DNA of 32,620 nucleotides, taken from NCBI GenBank assembly GCA_947601485.1, contig CANQGF010000010.1, forward strand, positions 1 to 32,620, read 5' to 3'. The position numbers were made by a program, and so were the translations under genes. The DNA is from an uncultured Bacilli bacterium (GTDB lineage Bacteria > Bacillota_I > Bacilli_A > RF39 > UBA660). Each line of letters opens with the position of its first letter. Within the stretch, counting starts at the first letter, position 1. Of this stretch, positions 1 to 9,051 are shown one piece after another. The notes below the pieces were generated by a model that was given only the letters and a program-made list of their open reading frames with translations, was not told the origin of the DNA and searched no databases.

Positions 1-27
1 TCTCTTTTTCTTACTTTTCAACATTTA

Positions 28-58
28 AAAAGATAGAAATTCTTTATTCCTATCTTTT
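28..58. terminator. Possible small hairpin terminator
   Basis: A 9-bp inverted repeat (AAAAGATAG at 28-36 with CTATCTTTT at 50-58) has a 13-base loop. The stem is AT-rich and ends in a T-run when read on either strand, so direction is unclear. It may end a gene that lies left of the window. The remaining bases 59-157 hold no gene that I can see. Confidence 0.35.
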
Positions 59-157
59 GAGGTCTGAATAGTTACAATTGCTTGATTTTATCTGGGTTTT
101 TAAGCCATAAGTATTTATGAAAAAATATAAACCACTATATGCAATTAGAATAAGTAC

Positions 158-194
158 AAAAAGTTATCGACTTAAAAATAGTTGATAACTTTTT
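158..194. terminator. Rho-independent terminator after mfd
   Basis: A 14-bp stem (158-171 with 181-194, one G-T wobble) surrounds a 9-base loop, with A and T runs at its two ends. It lies directly downstream of the mfd stop codon, so it should end the long tadA/dnaX-to-mfd transcript. The symmetry allows it to work in both directions. Confidence 0.8.
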
Positions 195-196
195 TA

Positions 197-3100
197 TTAA
201 TTATTTTTAATTGCCAGTAATAGTTTAACTAAATAATAGACATAGTGTTTTTCTAATCCTTTATAAAATAAAGTAATAATAATGCATTTATTTTGATATT
301 TAATATTAAATTTACTAGAAATACTCATAGTTTCAAATAATAATTTATCACCTTCAATATTTTGTGATAAATCTTCAGGTAAAGTAATTTCTACAAAGCG
401 ATTAGTAGTATTTATTTTAGTAATATTTAACATTTTACAAAGATTAGTAAACCATTCTTCATACATATAAATTTCCATATCTTGATCTATTTTACCAAAT
501 CTATCTTCTAATTCTTCTTTAACACTTGCTAATTTTTCTAATGAATCTATTTCATTAATTTTTTGGTGAATTTCAATTTTAACATCTTCATCAGATGCAT
601 AGTCATCTTTAATATGAGTTGATACTTCAATTAAATTTTTATTAGAGTCATCCTCTTCTTCAACATATTCACCTTTAGCTTTTTTAAGCTCATCTTCAAT
701 TAATTTAGTGTATAAAGAAATACCAACGGCATCGACAAAACCAGCTTGTTCACTACCAAAGATATCACCAGCACCTCGAATAGATAAATCACGCATCGCA
801 ATTTTATAACCACTTCCTAAATTGGTAAATTCTTTTATGGCTTGTAATCTTTTAATTGCTATATCATTAAGCATTTTCTTATTATCGTATAATAGATAAG
901 CATAAGCAACTTTATTACTTCGACCGACTCTACCTCTTATTTGATATAATTGAGCAAGTCCAAAACAATCTGCATTATAGACAATTAAAGTATTTGCATT
1001 AGAAATATCAATGCCATTTTCAATAATTGTAGTACAAATCAAAATATCATATTTATAAGAAACAAAATCATCCATTACATCTTCAAGTTCTTCTTTACTC
1101 ATACGTCCATGAGCATAACATATTCTGGCTTCTGGCACTAATTTACTAATTTTATCTACAATTTTATCTAAATCTTCGATGCGATTATATAAAATAAAAA
1201 CTTGACCATTACGACTTAATTCTTTATAAATAGCATCTTTTACTAATAGATCTTGTTCCGCCACTACATAAGTTTGAACTGGATAACGATTAACTGGTGG
1301 AGTATCAATAATGGATAAATCTCTTAAACCTGATAAAGCCATTTTAAGTGTTCTTGGTATAGGCGTAGCAGATAAAGTTAATACATTAACATCATTTTTA
1401 AATTGTTTTATTCTCTCTTTATGTTTAACCCCAAATCGTTGCTCTTCATCTACAACTAATAAACCCAATTTAGAAGGTTTAATATCATCACTTAAAATAC
1501 GATGAGTACCAACCAATATATCAACTGTTCCTTTTTGTAAATTCTCTAAAATTAATTTTGTCTCTTTAGTAGATGTAAAACGATTTAAAAGTCTAATTTC
1601 AACCGGATAATCTTTAAATCTTTCTTTAATAACTTTATATTGTTGTTTAGATAAAATGGTGGTAGGACATAAATACATTACTTGATAATTATTAACAATA
1701 GTTTTAAAAATAGCTCGCATAGCTACTTCGGTTTTACCAAAACCAACATCACCACACAAAAGACGGTCCATTGGAATAGTCTTTTTTAAATCTTCATTAA
1801 TTTCAAAGATAGCTTTACTTTGATCTCTCGTCTCAGTGTATGGGAAAGCATGAGCAAAAATTTCTTCTTCAGCATAATCTTTATAAGATACTCCTTTAAT
1901 CGCCGCTCTTTTAGCATATAAATCCATTAATTCTTTAGAAATATCTTTAGCTTTAGCTTTAATATAAGTTCTCGTTTTAGCCCAACTTGTAGAATTTAGT
2001 TTATTAATTTTAGGTTTTAAGCCATCTTTACTACTATATTTATAAATATTATTAATCTTTTCTACCGGAATATAAATTTTATCATTACCTTCATATAATA
2101 TTCTAATATAATCTTTAACAATACCGTTATTACTTAATGTAACAAGACCATCATATATACCGATTCCATGTGCTAAATGAACAACATAATCTCCCTTTTC
2201 TAAATCATTATAATTTTTAATTTTTTTACCAATATGAAGATTATTTTTATATTTAGTATCACTTTGGACTTCAATTCCAATATCGTTTTCGGATAGACAA
2301 ATATTATTTCCAATAATAAATCCTTTAGTTATTTTCTGTTTAATAATATTAGCATCTGGAATATATTCTTTAATTTCTTTTATTTCCCTATCTTTTGAAA
2401 GATAAAAATAAACTTTTTTCTTTTCTTTAGTCCATTTATAAACCATATTTTTTAAAAGTTCAAAATTTTCATTAAAATTAGGTGTTTCTTCAATATGAAG
2501 ATCCTTTTTATTATTAATGTTATCAATATATAAGATATAGTCTGGATTAATATCATCCATTGTAAACATATATTTTTGATTTTCATTTTTATCTAATTGA
2601 TATTCTAATATTTCATCATTTAATTTAGTATATGCTGCCTTAATTTGGTCCATATTGAGAAATATTACTATTGAGTCCCCTAAATAATCATATAAAGAAC
2701 TTTTATCTATAGTTTCTACTTCCGTAAAGGGTTTAATTGTTATTTGATCAATTTCTCTTATTGTTCTTTGCGTGTTTTCATCAAATACTCTAATAGATTC
2801 AATAGAATTACCAAATAATTCTAATCTAATAGGATGTTCTTCATTAACTACAAAAATATCGATAATAAATCCCCTTAAAGAATATTCTCCGGAAGTAGTA
2901 ACAATCGATTCTCTTTTATAACCGAAAGTCTCTAGCTTATTAACAAAATCATCACGATTAAAATCTTGATTTTTAGTAAGGTGATAGGCATTATTGCTTC
3001 CTTTATTAGGTAAAAATTTTAAATACCCCATTAAATTAGACACAACAATACATTTTTCTTTAGCTAAATGTTCTAAAACACCAAGTCTACCTAAAGTAAA

Positions 3101-3343
3101 TTCTGGAGACATAGCTACTACTTTAGAAGTAATAAAATCATCCATGGGGAATATTTCGGTATTTGGCTCATGTTCTTTAATAACATTATATAACTTATTA
3201 CTTTCATAAAGATTACTAGTAACAAGTAAAATGTTCTTTTGGGTTTTATTGTATAATGAAGACACATAAAAAGCGATTAACTCATTTGTTAATCCATAAG
3301 TTGTACTACCATTTGTAAAATTAAAATATTCGCTAAAATCCAT
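197..3343 (-). CDS. mfd: Transcription-repair coupling factor Mfd
   Basis: This is a DNA translocase that pushes stalled RNA polymerase off damaged DNA and recruits UvrA for nucleotide excision repair. The 1048-aa product is slightly shorter than the usual 1150 or so. Visible parts, in order, are an N-terminal UvrB-like region, a CarD/RNAP-interaction region (around residue 385, GDYVVHLAHGIGIYDG), and a RecG-like helicase core. The core has Walker A GDVGFGKTE near residue 530, the DEEQ box near 632, and the SATPIPRTL and QIRGRVGR motifs. The gene starts 5 bp after the pth stop and is the last gene of the left-arm operon, the same pth-mfd adjacency as in Bacillus. Identification is firm. Confidence 0.97.
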   Translation of the reverse strand: MDFSEYFNFTNGSTTYGLTNELIAFYVSSLYNKTQKNILLVTSNLYESNKLYNVIKEHEPNTEIFPMDDFITSKVVAMSPEFTLGRLGVLEHLAKEKCIVVSNLMGYLKFLPNKGSNNAYHLTKNQDFNRDDFVNKLETFGYKRESIVTTSGEYSLRGFIIDIFVVNEEHPIRLELFGNSIESIRVFDENTQRTIREIDQITIKPFTEVETIDKSSLYDYLGDSIVIFLNMDQIKAAYTKLNDEILEYQLDKNENQKYMFTMDDINPDYILYIDNINNKKDLHIEETPNFNENFELLKNMVYKWTKEKKKVYFYLSKDREIKEIKEYIPDANIIKQKITKGFIIGNNICLSENDIGIEVQSDTKYKNNLHIGKKIKNYNDLEKGDYVVHLAHGIGIYDGLVTLSNNGIVKDYIRILYEGNDKIYIPVEKINNIYKYSSKDGLKPKINKLNSTSWAKTRTYIKAKAKDISKELMDLYAKRAAIKGVSYKDYAEEEIFAHAFPYTETRDQSKAIFEINEDLKKTIPMDRLLCGDVGFGKTEVAMRAIFKTIVNNYQVMYLCPTTILSKQQYKVIKERFKDYPVEIRLLNRFTSTKETKLILENLQKGTVDILVGTHRILSDDIKPSKLGLLVVDEEQRFGVKHKERIKQFKNDVNVLTLSATPIPRTLKMALSGLRDLSIIDTPPVNRYPVQTYVVAEQDLLVKDAIYKELSRNGQVFILYNRIEDLDKIVDKISKLVPEARICYAHGRMSKEELEDVMDDFVSYKYDILICTTIIENGIDISNANTLIVYNADCFGLAQLYQIRGRVGRSNKVAYAYLLYDNKKMLNDIAIKRLQAIKEFTNLGSGYKIAMRDLSIRGAGDIFGSEQAGFVDAVGISLYTKLIEDELKKAKGEYVEEEDDSNKNLIEVSTHIKDDYASDEDVKIEIHQKINEIDSLEKLASVKEELEDRFGKIDQDMEIYMYEEWFTNLCKMLNITKINTTNRFVEITLPEDLSQNIEGDKLLFETMSISSKFNIKYQNKCIIITLFYKGLEKHYVYYLVKLLLAIKNN

Positions 3344-3348
3344 ATTAT

Positions 3349-3924
3349 CTAATCCTTTATATTTTCTTTATATTTAAAAATAGCAGAATCAATATTTTCA
3401 TTAATAAATAAATCAATACATCTATTATAATTAGCATAATTCATTTTTAAAGTTTCTAATTCTTCATTACTAAATTTACCTAAAACATATTTATCTGTTG
3501 GTATATGAGGATTTTTCCCTATCCCTATTTTTAGTCTACCAAAAGCATCCGTATTTAATTCACTAATAATTGACTTAATACCGTTATGTCCTCCAGAAGA
3601 GGAATTTTTTTTCATACGGTAACTAGCCAGTGGCAAGTCAACATCATCTTGGATAACTAAAATATTTTCCGGAGCAATATTATAATATTTACTTACTTTA
3701 GCTACTGCTATACCAGATAAATTCATATATGTCATTGGTTTAATAAATATAACTTCTTCATTATTAATTATGATCTTATAAAAATAAGATTCCATTTTTT
3801 CTTGCCAATCTGGCATATTTAAACTAATGGTATTTAAATAGTTATCTAACACCATAAATCCTACATTATGTCTCGTTTTCTTAAATTCATTACCAATATT
3901 TCCTAAACCCACAACTAATTTCAT
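3349..3924 (-). CDS. pth: Peptidyl-tRNA hydrolase
   Basis: The enzyme cleaves peptidyl-tRNA released by stalled or aborted ribosomes and so recycles tRNA. The 191-aa length is normal for the family. The opening VVGLGNIGNEF, the catalytic histidine in KTRHNVGF (about residue 19), the substrate-binding PMTYMNLSG and the catalytic aspartate in QDDVDLP are all present. It lies 2 bp downstream of the trmN6-like gene and 5 bp upstream of mfd, so the three are almost certainly co-transcribed. Confidence 0.97.
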   Translation of the reverse strand: MKLVVGLGNIGNEFKKTRHNVGFMVLDNYLNTISLNMPDWQEKMESYFYKIIINNEEVIFIKPMTYMNLSGIAVAKVSKYYNIAPENILVIQDDVDLPLASYRMKKNSSSGGHNGIKSIISELNTDAFGRLKIGIGKNPHIPTDKYVLGKFSNEELETLKMNYANYNRCIDLFINENIDSAIFKYKENIKD

Positions 3925-3926
3925 TT

Positions 3927-4637
3927 TTACTCCTTAAACATGCCTTGATATGTTTTTAAATTTTTAAGGCAAAGATAATTTTTTATTTTTACACCCGGAA
4001 GGGCATCTTTAACACATCTTACTAATACTAAATAAGGTTCATTATTATCTACCGTACTTATTAAAGCAATATTTTTAACTGGTATTTTATTTAGATTAGC
4101 ATTAATAATTATATCATCTAATCTATTAGAACGATGTACTAAATAAAATTCTCCTTTAGTATTTAAATGATTACTGGCAATTTGCATTACTTCTTCTAAT
4201 GTTATTTTTAATTCATGTCTAGCAATAGAAAGAGATGCTGAATTATTTAAATATTTACCAGTAGTAACCTTAAAATATGGAGGATTACAAGTAATAATAT
4301 CATACTTTTTATTTTTAATAATTTTTTGATGATCTTTAATATCTTCATTAAATATGGATATTTGAGAATCTAAATGATTATAATTAACACTTTCTACTGC
4401 TAAATCATAGATATGTTTTTGAATTTCAAAAGCATCGATTGAAGCTTTAGTTTTAGTAGCTAAAATAAGAGGAATTGCGGCATTACCACAGCCAATATCT
4501 AAAATATTTTTCACATTATTATTAAGTTTTACATACTCCGCTAATAAAATAGAATCCAAAGAAAATTTAAAGTTATCATCATCTTGATAAATTTTTAAAC
4601 CATAATCAAATAAGTCATTCAAATTTTTAGTTGGCAT
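3927..4637 (-). CDS. tRNA1(Val) adenine-N6-methyltransferase-like protein (YabB/TrmN6 family)
   Basis: This 236-aa protein is a class I SAM-dependent methyltransferase. The SAM-binding loop LDIGCGNAAIPL lies near residue 46, and the N6-adenine/amino-methyltransferase motif NPPY lies near residue 118. An N-terminal DGLKI-type segment (here DYGLKIYQ) is typical of YabB/TrmN6, which methylates adenosine 37 of tRNA-Val in Escherichia coli. The tRNA substrate in this organism is inferred from the family. The gene overlaps the end of ricT by 11 bp, the same ricT-yabB neighbourhood as in Bacillus, although the small DNA-replication regulator yabA that sits between them there is absent. Confidence 0.88.
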   Translation of the reverse strand: MPTKNLNDLFDYGLKIYQDDDNFKFSLDSILLAEYVKLNNNVKNILDIGCGNAAIPLILATKTKASIDAFEIQKHIYDLAVESVNYNHLDSQISIFNEDIKDHQKIIKNKKYDIITCNPPYFKVTTGKYLNNSASLSIARHELKITLEEVMQIASNHLNTKGEFYLVHRSNRLDDIIINANLNKIPVKNIALISTVDNNEPYLVLVRCVKDALPGVKIKNYLCLKNLKTYQGMFKE

Positions 4638-5430
4638 TTTTACTATTCTCTTTATCTAGGCTTGGTAAAGTAATTTCTTCTTTATTAGTACCTACTAAAA
4701 CTTTAAATTTACGATTTAAAATATCAACACTTATAACTTTGCCTTCACCATTTTTGGTATTATAGTTATCTCCCACTTGAGGAAGTCCTTTGGAACATTC
4801 AAGATAGTTTTCATTTTCATATTGCAAACAACATAGTAATCTGCCACATACACCATTAATTTTAGATGGATTTAAAGCTAAATTTTGATCTTTAGCTAAA
4901 TTCATTGAAACAACATCTATTTTATTTAAGAATCGACCACAACACAATTTTTCTCCACATACACCAATGCCACCAATTTCTTTGGCTTTATCACGCGCTC
5001 CAATTTGTCTTAACTCAATTCTTGTATGGTAGACACCAGCAAGTTTACGAGCAAGTTCCCTAAAATCTACTCTTTCATCAGAAGTAAAATTAAATAATAA
5101 TTGAACTCTATCAAAAGTAAATTCAGCACTTATAACATTCATATTTAAGTCTAATTCTTTAACAAAACTTCGACATTTATTTAAAGCTAATTGATTATCT
5201 TTTAAATTATTTTGAAATTGAATTGTATCTTCTTCTGTAGCTTTTCTTAATATATATTTATAATTGCTTTCTTCATCTTTATTAACATCTTTTGCTTCAT
5301 CAGCTATTTTTCCATATTGCAATCCTTTTTCTGTTTGAACAATTACATAATCATTTATTTGTAATTCATCTTCACTTAAAAAGAAATATTTTTTTCCATT
5401 TTCTCTATAAATAACACTATAAAGTTTCAT
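4627..5430 (-). CDS. ricT: PSP1-domain protein RicT (YaaT), RNase Y specificity factor
   Basis: In Bacillus, RicT forms the RicA-RicF-RicT complex that carries iron-sulfur clusters and steers RNase Y cleavage. It also influences the Spo0A phosphorelay, competence and biofilm genes. The 267-aa protein has the PSP1 core and the two diagnostic cysteine clusters: VCGEKLCCGRFL (about residues 155-166) and GVCGRLLCCLQYE (about 192-204), with a further Cys at ECSKG. The ATG at 5430 follows GAGGTGAT with 5-base spacing and overlaps the holB end by 14 bp, which suggests translational coupling. Neither ricA nor ricF is visible here. Confidence 0.93.
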   Translation of the reverse strand: MKLYSVIYRENGKKYFFLSEDELQINDYVIVQTEKGLQYGKIADEAKDVNKDEESNYKYILRKATEEDTIQFQNNLKDNQLALNKCRSFVKELDLNMNVISAEFTFDRVQLLFNFTSDERVDFRELARKLAGVYHTRIELRQIGARDKAKEIGGIGVCGEKLCCGRFLNKIDVVSMNLAKDQNLALNPSKINGVCGRLLCCLQYENENYLECSKGLPQVGDNYNTKNGEGKVISVDILNRKFKVLVGTNKEEITLPSLDKENSKNAN

Positions 5431-6283
5431 TATTTATCACCTCAAATTCTAGGACTAAACGATCTAGAAACATCTCGATGTTAACATTATAATTTATTTC
5501 ATTTAATAGTTCAATAAGATAATTTATTTTACGTTTTAAATTAGGTATATTTAAAAATTCTAAATATTTATCTTCATCATTTAAACTTTTATTTTCTAAT
5601 TTACAATATAAAATTTGACTATATTTATCTAGCATCATTTGCATTATTATTTTGATATCATTTTTTTCTAAATCTTGAAAATAGTCTCGGTTATAAATAA
5701 TTAGCCCTTTCTTTTCTATTTCAATTTTATTTAAATATTTTTGTAAAATATCATATAATTCATTATATTTATCTAAAGAAATATTATATTTTTCATATTG
5801 ATTAGCTGCAAAAAGAGCCTCAATTATTTGAGTTCTACTTCTAATTGTCGGCATAATATTATCTTTTTCATTAGTCACAAAAAAGCCAATAACATTACCA
5901 TCAGGTTCTTCTAAAAATTTAAGCATTGTATTAGCGGCTTCTTTATTCATTTTATGGGCATTAACAATGATATAAATAGATTCTTTTGTATATAAACTTT
6001 CTTTTGAAAAAAGATTTTTTAACTCAAGTATTTGGTCTTTCTTTATAAATTCTCCATCAGGATAAATAATTTTTAAACTAGGTAAATTTGATAAATCAAT
6101 TAAATGGCATAAAGAACATTTATCACAGTTATCTTGATATTCATGAACGCAAAAAATGTTCTTTATAACAGTTAAAAGAACTTTTAAACATTTATCAGTA
6201 TTATTAGTAGAAACTAAATAAGCATGAGCTAGCTTCTTATCATGATAATACCCAATTAAATTTTCTAACTCACTACAATTAAT
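5417..6283 (-). CDS. holB: DNA polymerase III delta' subunit, apparent ATT start
   Basis: Delta' is the clamp-loader subunit that, with tau/gamma (DnaX) and delta, opens the DnaN ring. The first ATG in frame (5950) lies mid-protein, just before the conserved EAANTMLKFLEEP. Upstream, the same frame encodes an obvious delta' N-terminus: KLAHAYLVST, a degenerate P-loop, zinc-type cysteines in CDKCSLCH, then a region ending IYIIVNAHKM. The frame is open back to the bofA stop and has no ATG, GTG or TTG. A perfect AGGAGG (6289-6294) overlapping the bofA stop precedes ATT at 6281-6283 by 5 bases, giving a 288-aa protein. ATT at 6284-6286 is closer and less likely. The lack of a normal Walker A is usual for delta'. 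The tmk gene that often precedes holB is missing. Confidence 0.85.
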   Translation of the reverse strand: MNCSELENLIGYYHDKKLAHAYLVSTNNTDKCLKVLLTVIKNIFCVHEYQDNCDKCSLCHLIDLSNLPSLKIIYPDGEFIKKDQILELKNLFSKESLYTKESIYIIVNAHKMNKEAANTMLKFLEEPDGNVIGFFVTNEKDNIMPTIRSRTQIIEALFAANQYEKYNISLDKYNELYDILQKYLNKIEIEKKGLIIYNRDYFQDLEKNDIKIIMQMMLDKYSQILYCKLENKSLNDEDKYLEFLNIPNLKRKINYLIELLNEINYNVNIEMFLDRLVLEFEVINNETL

Positions 6284-6292
6284 AATTACCTC

Positions 6293-6481
6293 CTAAGCAA
6301 TGAGATAAGAAATCGCAAATAAAGTTAATAAACCGGGAGCGCCAAGAAATGTAGTAAAACCTAATGTAAAAAAATTAATGGGTATATAAATACCAACATT
6401 TTTTAACATAATATTGATACCATAAATAATACCAAAAGAAAATACTATTTTTCTTAAGAATACTCCCAATTTTATTTTCAT
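6293..6481 (-). CDS. bofA: BofA-family small membrane protein
   Basis: The 62-aa hydrophobic protein has two probable membrane segments (about residues 8-28 and 35-61). Its C-terminal half, IYIPINFFTLGFTTFLGAPG, closely matches the signature of BofA (IHVPINLVTTAISGILGIPG in Bacillus, recalled from memory). BofA inhibits the SpoIVFB protease that activates sigma-K during sporulation. The usual N-terminal third is shorter here. It lies between recR and holB, the recR-bofA neighbourhood of Bacillus, and GGGTGAT precedes the ATG. Its stop codon overlaps the holB ribosome-binding site. Family membership is well supported; a sporulation role in this organism is not shown. Confidence 0.8.
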   Translation of the reverse strand: MKIKLGVFLRKIVFSFGIIYGINIMLKNVGIYIPINFFTLGFTTFLGAPGLLTLFAISYLIA

Positions 6482-6519
6482 TTTATCACCCTAATAAATT
6501 ATATTTAGTGTGCCTTTTT

Positions 6520-7122
6520 TTATTCGGAAATTTTCTTACGATCTTCTAATGCTTTATCAAGTGTTATAATATCTAGATAATCAATCTCCGCTCCCATTGG
6601 AAGCCCATAAGATAGTCTTGAAATTACAACATCTTTCTTTTCAAAAATTTTTTTAATGTATAAAGTAGTAGTTTCTCCCTCAATCGATGATTTTAAGGCT
6701 AATATAAGTTCGGGATGAGAAAGTGATTCAATTCTTTTTGTTAAAGATGATATGTTAATATCTTCAGGACCTATATTATCCATCGGAGAAATAAGACCAT
6801 TTAAAACATGGTAAACTCCTTTATAATTGCCCACTTTTTCAAAAGAAAAAACACTTTTATAATCTTCAATAACACAAATTAAGTTTTTATCACGGGTTTC
6901 ATCGTCACAGATATTACAAATTTCATTTTCTGTTAAATGACCACAAATTTTACATGGTTTTAGTCTTTTTTTAGCAATAACTAAATTATTAGAAAAATCA
7001 TTAACATCTTCTTCTTTTAATTCAATGGTTGCAAGTGCCATCCTTTCTGCGGATTTTTCCCCAACTCCGGGCATTTTTTTATAAAAATCAATTAATTTTT
7101 GTAATGATTCAGGATATATCAT
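6520..7122 (-). CDS. recR: Recombination protein RecR
   Basis: RecR acts with RecO (and RecF) to load RecA on gapped DNA during recombinational repair. The 200-aa length is standard. An N-terminal helix-hairpin-helix (KMPGVGEKSAERMA, about residues 15-28) is followed by a CxxC...CxxC zinc finger (CKICGHLTENEICNIC, about 56-71) and a Toprim domain starting ICVIEDYKSV (about 82). The start lies 2 bp after the ybaB stop. The dnaX-ybaB-recR order is conserved across bacteria. Confidence 0.97.
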   Translation of the reverse strand: MIYPESLQKLIDFYKKMPGVGEKSAERMALATIELKEEDVNDFSNNLVIAKKRLKPCKICGHLTENEICNICDDETRDKNLICVIEDYKSVFSFEKVGNYKGVYHVLNGLISPMDNIGPEDINISSLTKRIESLSHPELILALKSSIEGETTTLYIKKIFEKKDVVISRLSYGLPMGAEIDYLDIITLDKALEDRKKISE

Positions 7123-7124
7123 AA

Positions 7125-7424
7125 TTACATCAACCCATCTAATGCACCAGCATATTGACCTAATTTATCATTCATTGCTTGATTAATTTGAATAAAAGCA
7201 TCCTTAGTAGCTATGACTATCATATCCTCTAGAATTTCTTTATCTTCATCAGAAATTGGTCCTTGCTTTAAAATTTTAGCACTTTTAAGTACTCTACCAC
7301 CAGTAAATGTCATTTCTACCCATTCTGATTTACCAACAAACTCCATCTTTTCTAATTCTTCTTTTTTTAACATAATATCTTTTTGCATTTTTTGGGCTTG
7401 AGCCATTAAATTTTGCATATTCAT
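7125..7424 (-). CDS. YbaB/EbfC-family nucleoid-associated DNA-binding protein
   Basis: The 99-aa protein is typical for the family: a charged N-terminal helix (NLMAQAQKMQKDIMLKKEEL), a central beta sheet with the conserved GGRVLKSAKI region, and a C-terminal helix ending DGLM. YbaB-type dimers bind DNA in a tweezer fashion; the precise cellular role is unsettled. The ribosome-binding site is near perfect (AAGGAGGTGA, 6 bases before the ATG). It sits between dnaX and recR as in most bacteria. Confidence 0.93.
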   Translation of the reverse strand: MNMQNLMAQAQKMQKDIMLKKEELEKMEFVGKSEWVEMTFTGGRVLKSAKILKQGPISDEDKEILEDMIVIATKDAFIQINQAMNDKLGQYAGALDGLM

Positions 7425-7439
7425 CTTTCTTCACCTCCT

Positions 7440-8999
7440 TTAAATTATTTCAACTTTTGACAAATCAAAAACATCATTTACAATATTTTCTTTATCATCT
7501 TTTACTTTTTCTTTTTCTTCAATATATTTATATTCTTTTTTATCTTTTAAATTTGTAATATATTTATTTTTTTCAATATTCCATCTTTCATTGGAAATAA
7601 AAATAATCTTATATTCTCCATTTAAAGTTTCATTAAGATATTTTTCAATATCTTCTAAAATACCATTAGCGTTAGTGGCATTATGATCAGATGTCGTAAA
7701 TATAAAGTTTGTTAAAGATGATGCCACCAAAGAACTATCAAGTAAAATTCCTTTTATTTTTCCAGGTATATCTGCATTATTAAGTAAATTTTCTATTTTC
7801 TTTTTATTTTCTTCTAAATATTTTTTTTGAGCTCCATAAAAACAATTATTAATTCGAATATTAATTAATTCTTCATCATTTTCTGGATTTTTAGTAACTA
7901 TTACATCACTTTCATTTGTTTTATTTTCAACATTATTTACTTCGTTATTTAATTTAATTGTTTTATCCGAAATATTATTATCAAAATAATCTAATAAAAT
8001 CATTTCCAAGATTGTATAAGAATCAACGTTAACATTCACTTTATTCATGCTATCTACTAATTCTAAAATTAATTTTTTATAATCTTGAAGTGTTAAACGT
8101 TTTTGACTATGCTCAATTAAAATTTTTTTGGCTCTTATACTAGCAAAATCAATCAATCGTTTAACTAACGTTTTATAATCAAAGGCTCCTAAACGAAATT
8201 CTTTAATTAATTCTAAACATCCTTCTACATTATTATCTTCCAAACAAGAAAATAAATCTTCAATCTTTTTTCGGGAAACAATTTTTATGTGGTCTTCCAC
8301 ATATTCTAGGGTTATCTTATCCTTGCCTTTCGATAACTGATCTAGCAAACTTAAAGCATCGCGCATTCCACCATCAGCATAATAAGAAATTTCCATCAAA
8401 GCATTTTTTTCCATATCAATTTTTTCCTTAGCGCATATCTTTTGCATGCACTCGGATATTTTATCGACACTGATTTTTTGAAAATCGTATCGCTGACAAC
8501 GTGAAAGAATAGTTATTGGAACATTCTCTATATTCGTTGTCGCAAGAATGAAAATGGAATGCGCGGGCGGTTCTTCCAAAGTTAGTAATAAGGCATTAAA
8601 TGCACTAGGTGTTAACATGTGAACTTCATCTATAATATATACCTTATATTTTCCATTAGTTGGGGTGAGTTTTATATTATCGATAATTTCTCTAATATCA
8701 TCTACACTATTATTCGATGCCGCATCCAATTCTATTATATCAGGGTTTTCAGAAAAATGCACGCAAAATTCACATTTTCCACATGGAGAGCCGTCAACTG
8801 GACTTAAACAGTTAATTGCTTTAGCAAAAACTTTAGCAGTTGTTGTCTTACCAGTACCACGTGGACCAGAAAAAATATAGGCATGGGAAATGCTATTATT
8901 TTTGATTGAATTTTTTAATGTTTCTACAATATACTCTTGACCTACAATTTCATCAAAATTTGATGGACGATATTTTCGATATAAAACTTTATAATTCAT
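7440..8999 (-). CDS. dnaX: DNA polymerase III gamma/tau subunit
   Basis: DnaX is the motor of the clamp loader and, as tau, ties the polymerases to the replicative helicase. The 519-aa protein has the AAA+ core: Walker A GPRGTGKTT (about residues 44-52), zinc cysteines CLSPVDGSPCGKCEFC (about 63-78), Walker B IIDEVHML (about 121-128) and the sensor/arginine-finger region ILSRCQRYDF. A charged, low-complexity linker follows from about residue 340, then a divergent C-terminal tau-like domain. I did not find an obvious frameshift site for making gamma. Translation starts at an ATG after AAAGGAT. A promoter-like extended -10 lies just upstream, so dnaX may be transcribed both with tadA and on its own. 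Confidence 0.96.
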   Translation of the reverse strand: MNYKVLYRKYRPSNFDEIVGQEYIVETLKNSIKNNSISHAYIFSGPRGTGKTTTAKVFAKAINCLSPVDGSPCGKCEFCVHFSENPDIIELDAASNNSVDDIREIIDNIKLTPTNGKYKVYIIDEVHMLTPSAFNALLLTLEEPPAHSIFILATTNIENVPITILSRCQRYDFQKISVDKISECMQKICAKEKIDMEKNALMEISYYADGGMRDALSLLDQLSKGKDKITLEYVEDHIKIVSRKKIEDLFSCLEDNNVEGCLELIKEFRLGAFDYKTLVKRLIDFASIRAKKILIEHSQKRLTLQDYKKLILELVDSMNKVNVNVDSYTILEMILLDYFDNNISDKTIKLNNEVNNVENKTNESDVIVTKNPENDEELINIRINNCFYGAQKKYLEENKKKIENLLNNADIPGKIKGILLDSSLVASSLTNFIFTTSDHNATNANGILEDIEKYLNETLNGEYKIIFISNERWNIEKNKYITNLKDKKEYKYIEEKEKVKDDKENIVNDVFDLSKVEII

Positions 9000-9019
9000 G
9001 ATGTAATCCTTTCACAAAC

Positions 9020-9034
9020 ATTATAACACAAATA
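9020..9034 (-). promoter_or_regulatory. Extended -10 promoter for dnaX
   Basis: On the minus strand the interval between tadA and dnaX carries ATTTGTGTTATAAT, a TATAAT box with TG one base upstream. No good -35 is seen. The same 14 bases occur at the recF promoter. A start about 7 bases downstream of the box would give dnaX a very short leader that still contains its Shine-Dalgarno sequence. Confidence 0.5.
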
Positions 9035-9051
9035 TATTAAATATTACCTTA

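Noticed and set aside
5417-5950. 177-aa holB starting at the ATG at 5950
   Set aside because: It would cut the protein in the middle of the AAA+ domain, while the same frame upstream encodes the conserved N-terminal part and has a strong ribosome-binding site.
8619-8880. Two plus-strand open frames inside dnaX
   Set aside because: They overlap the conserved AAA+ region of dnaX in the opposite sense and have no promoter or ribosome-binding site.
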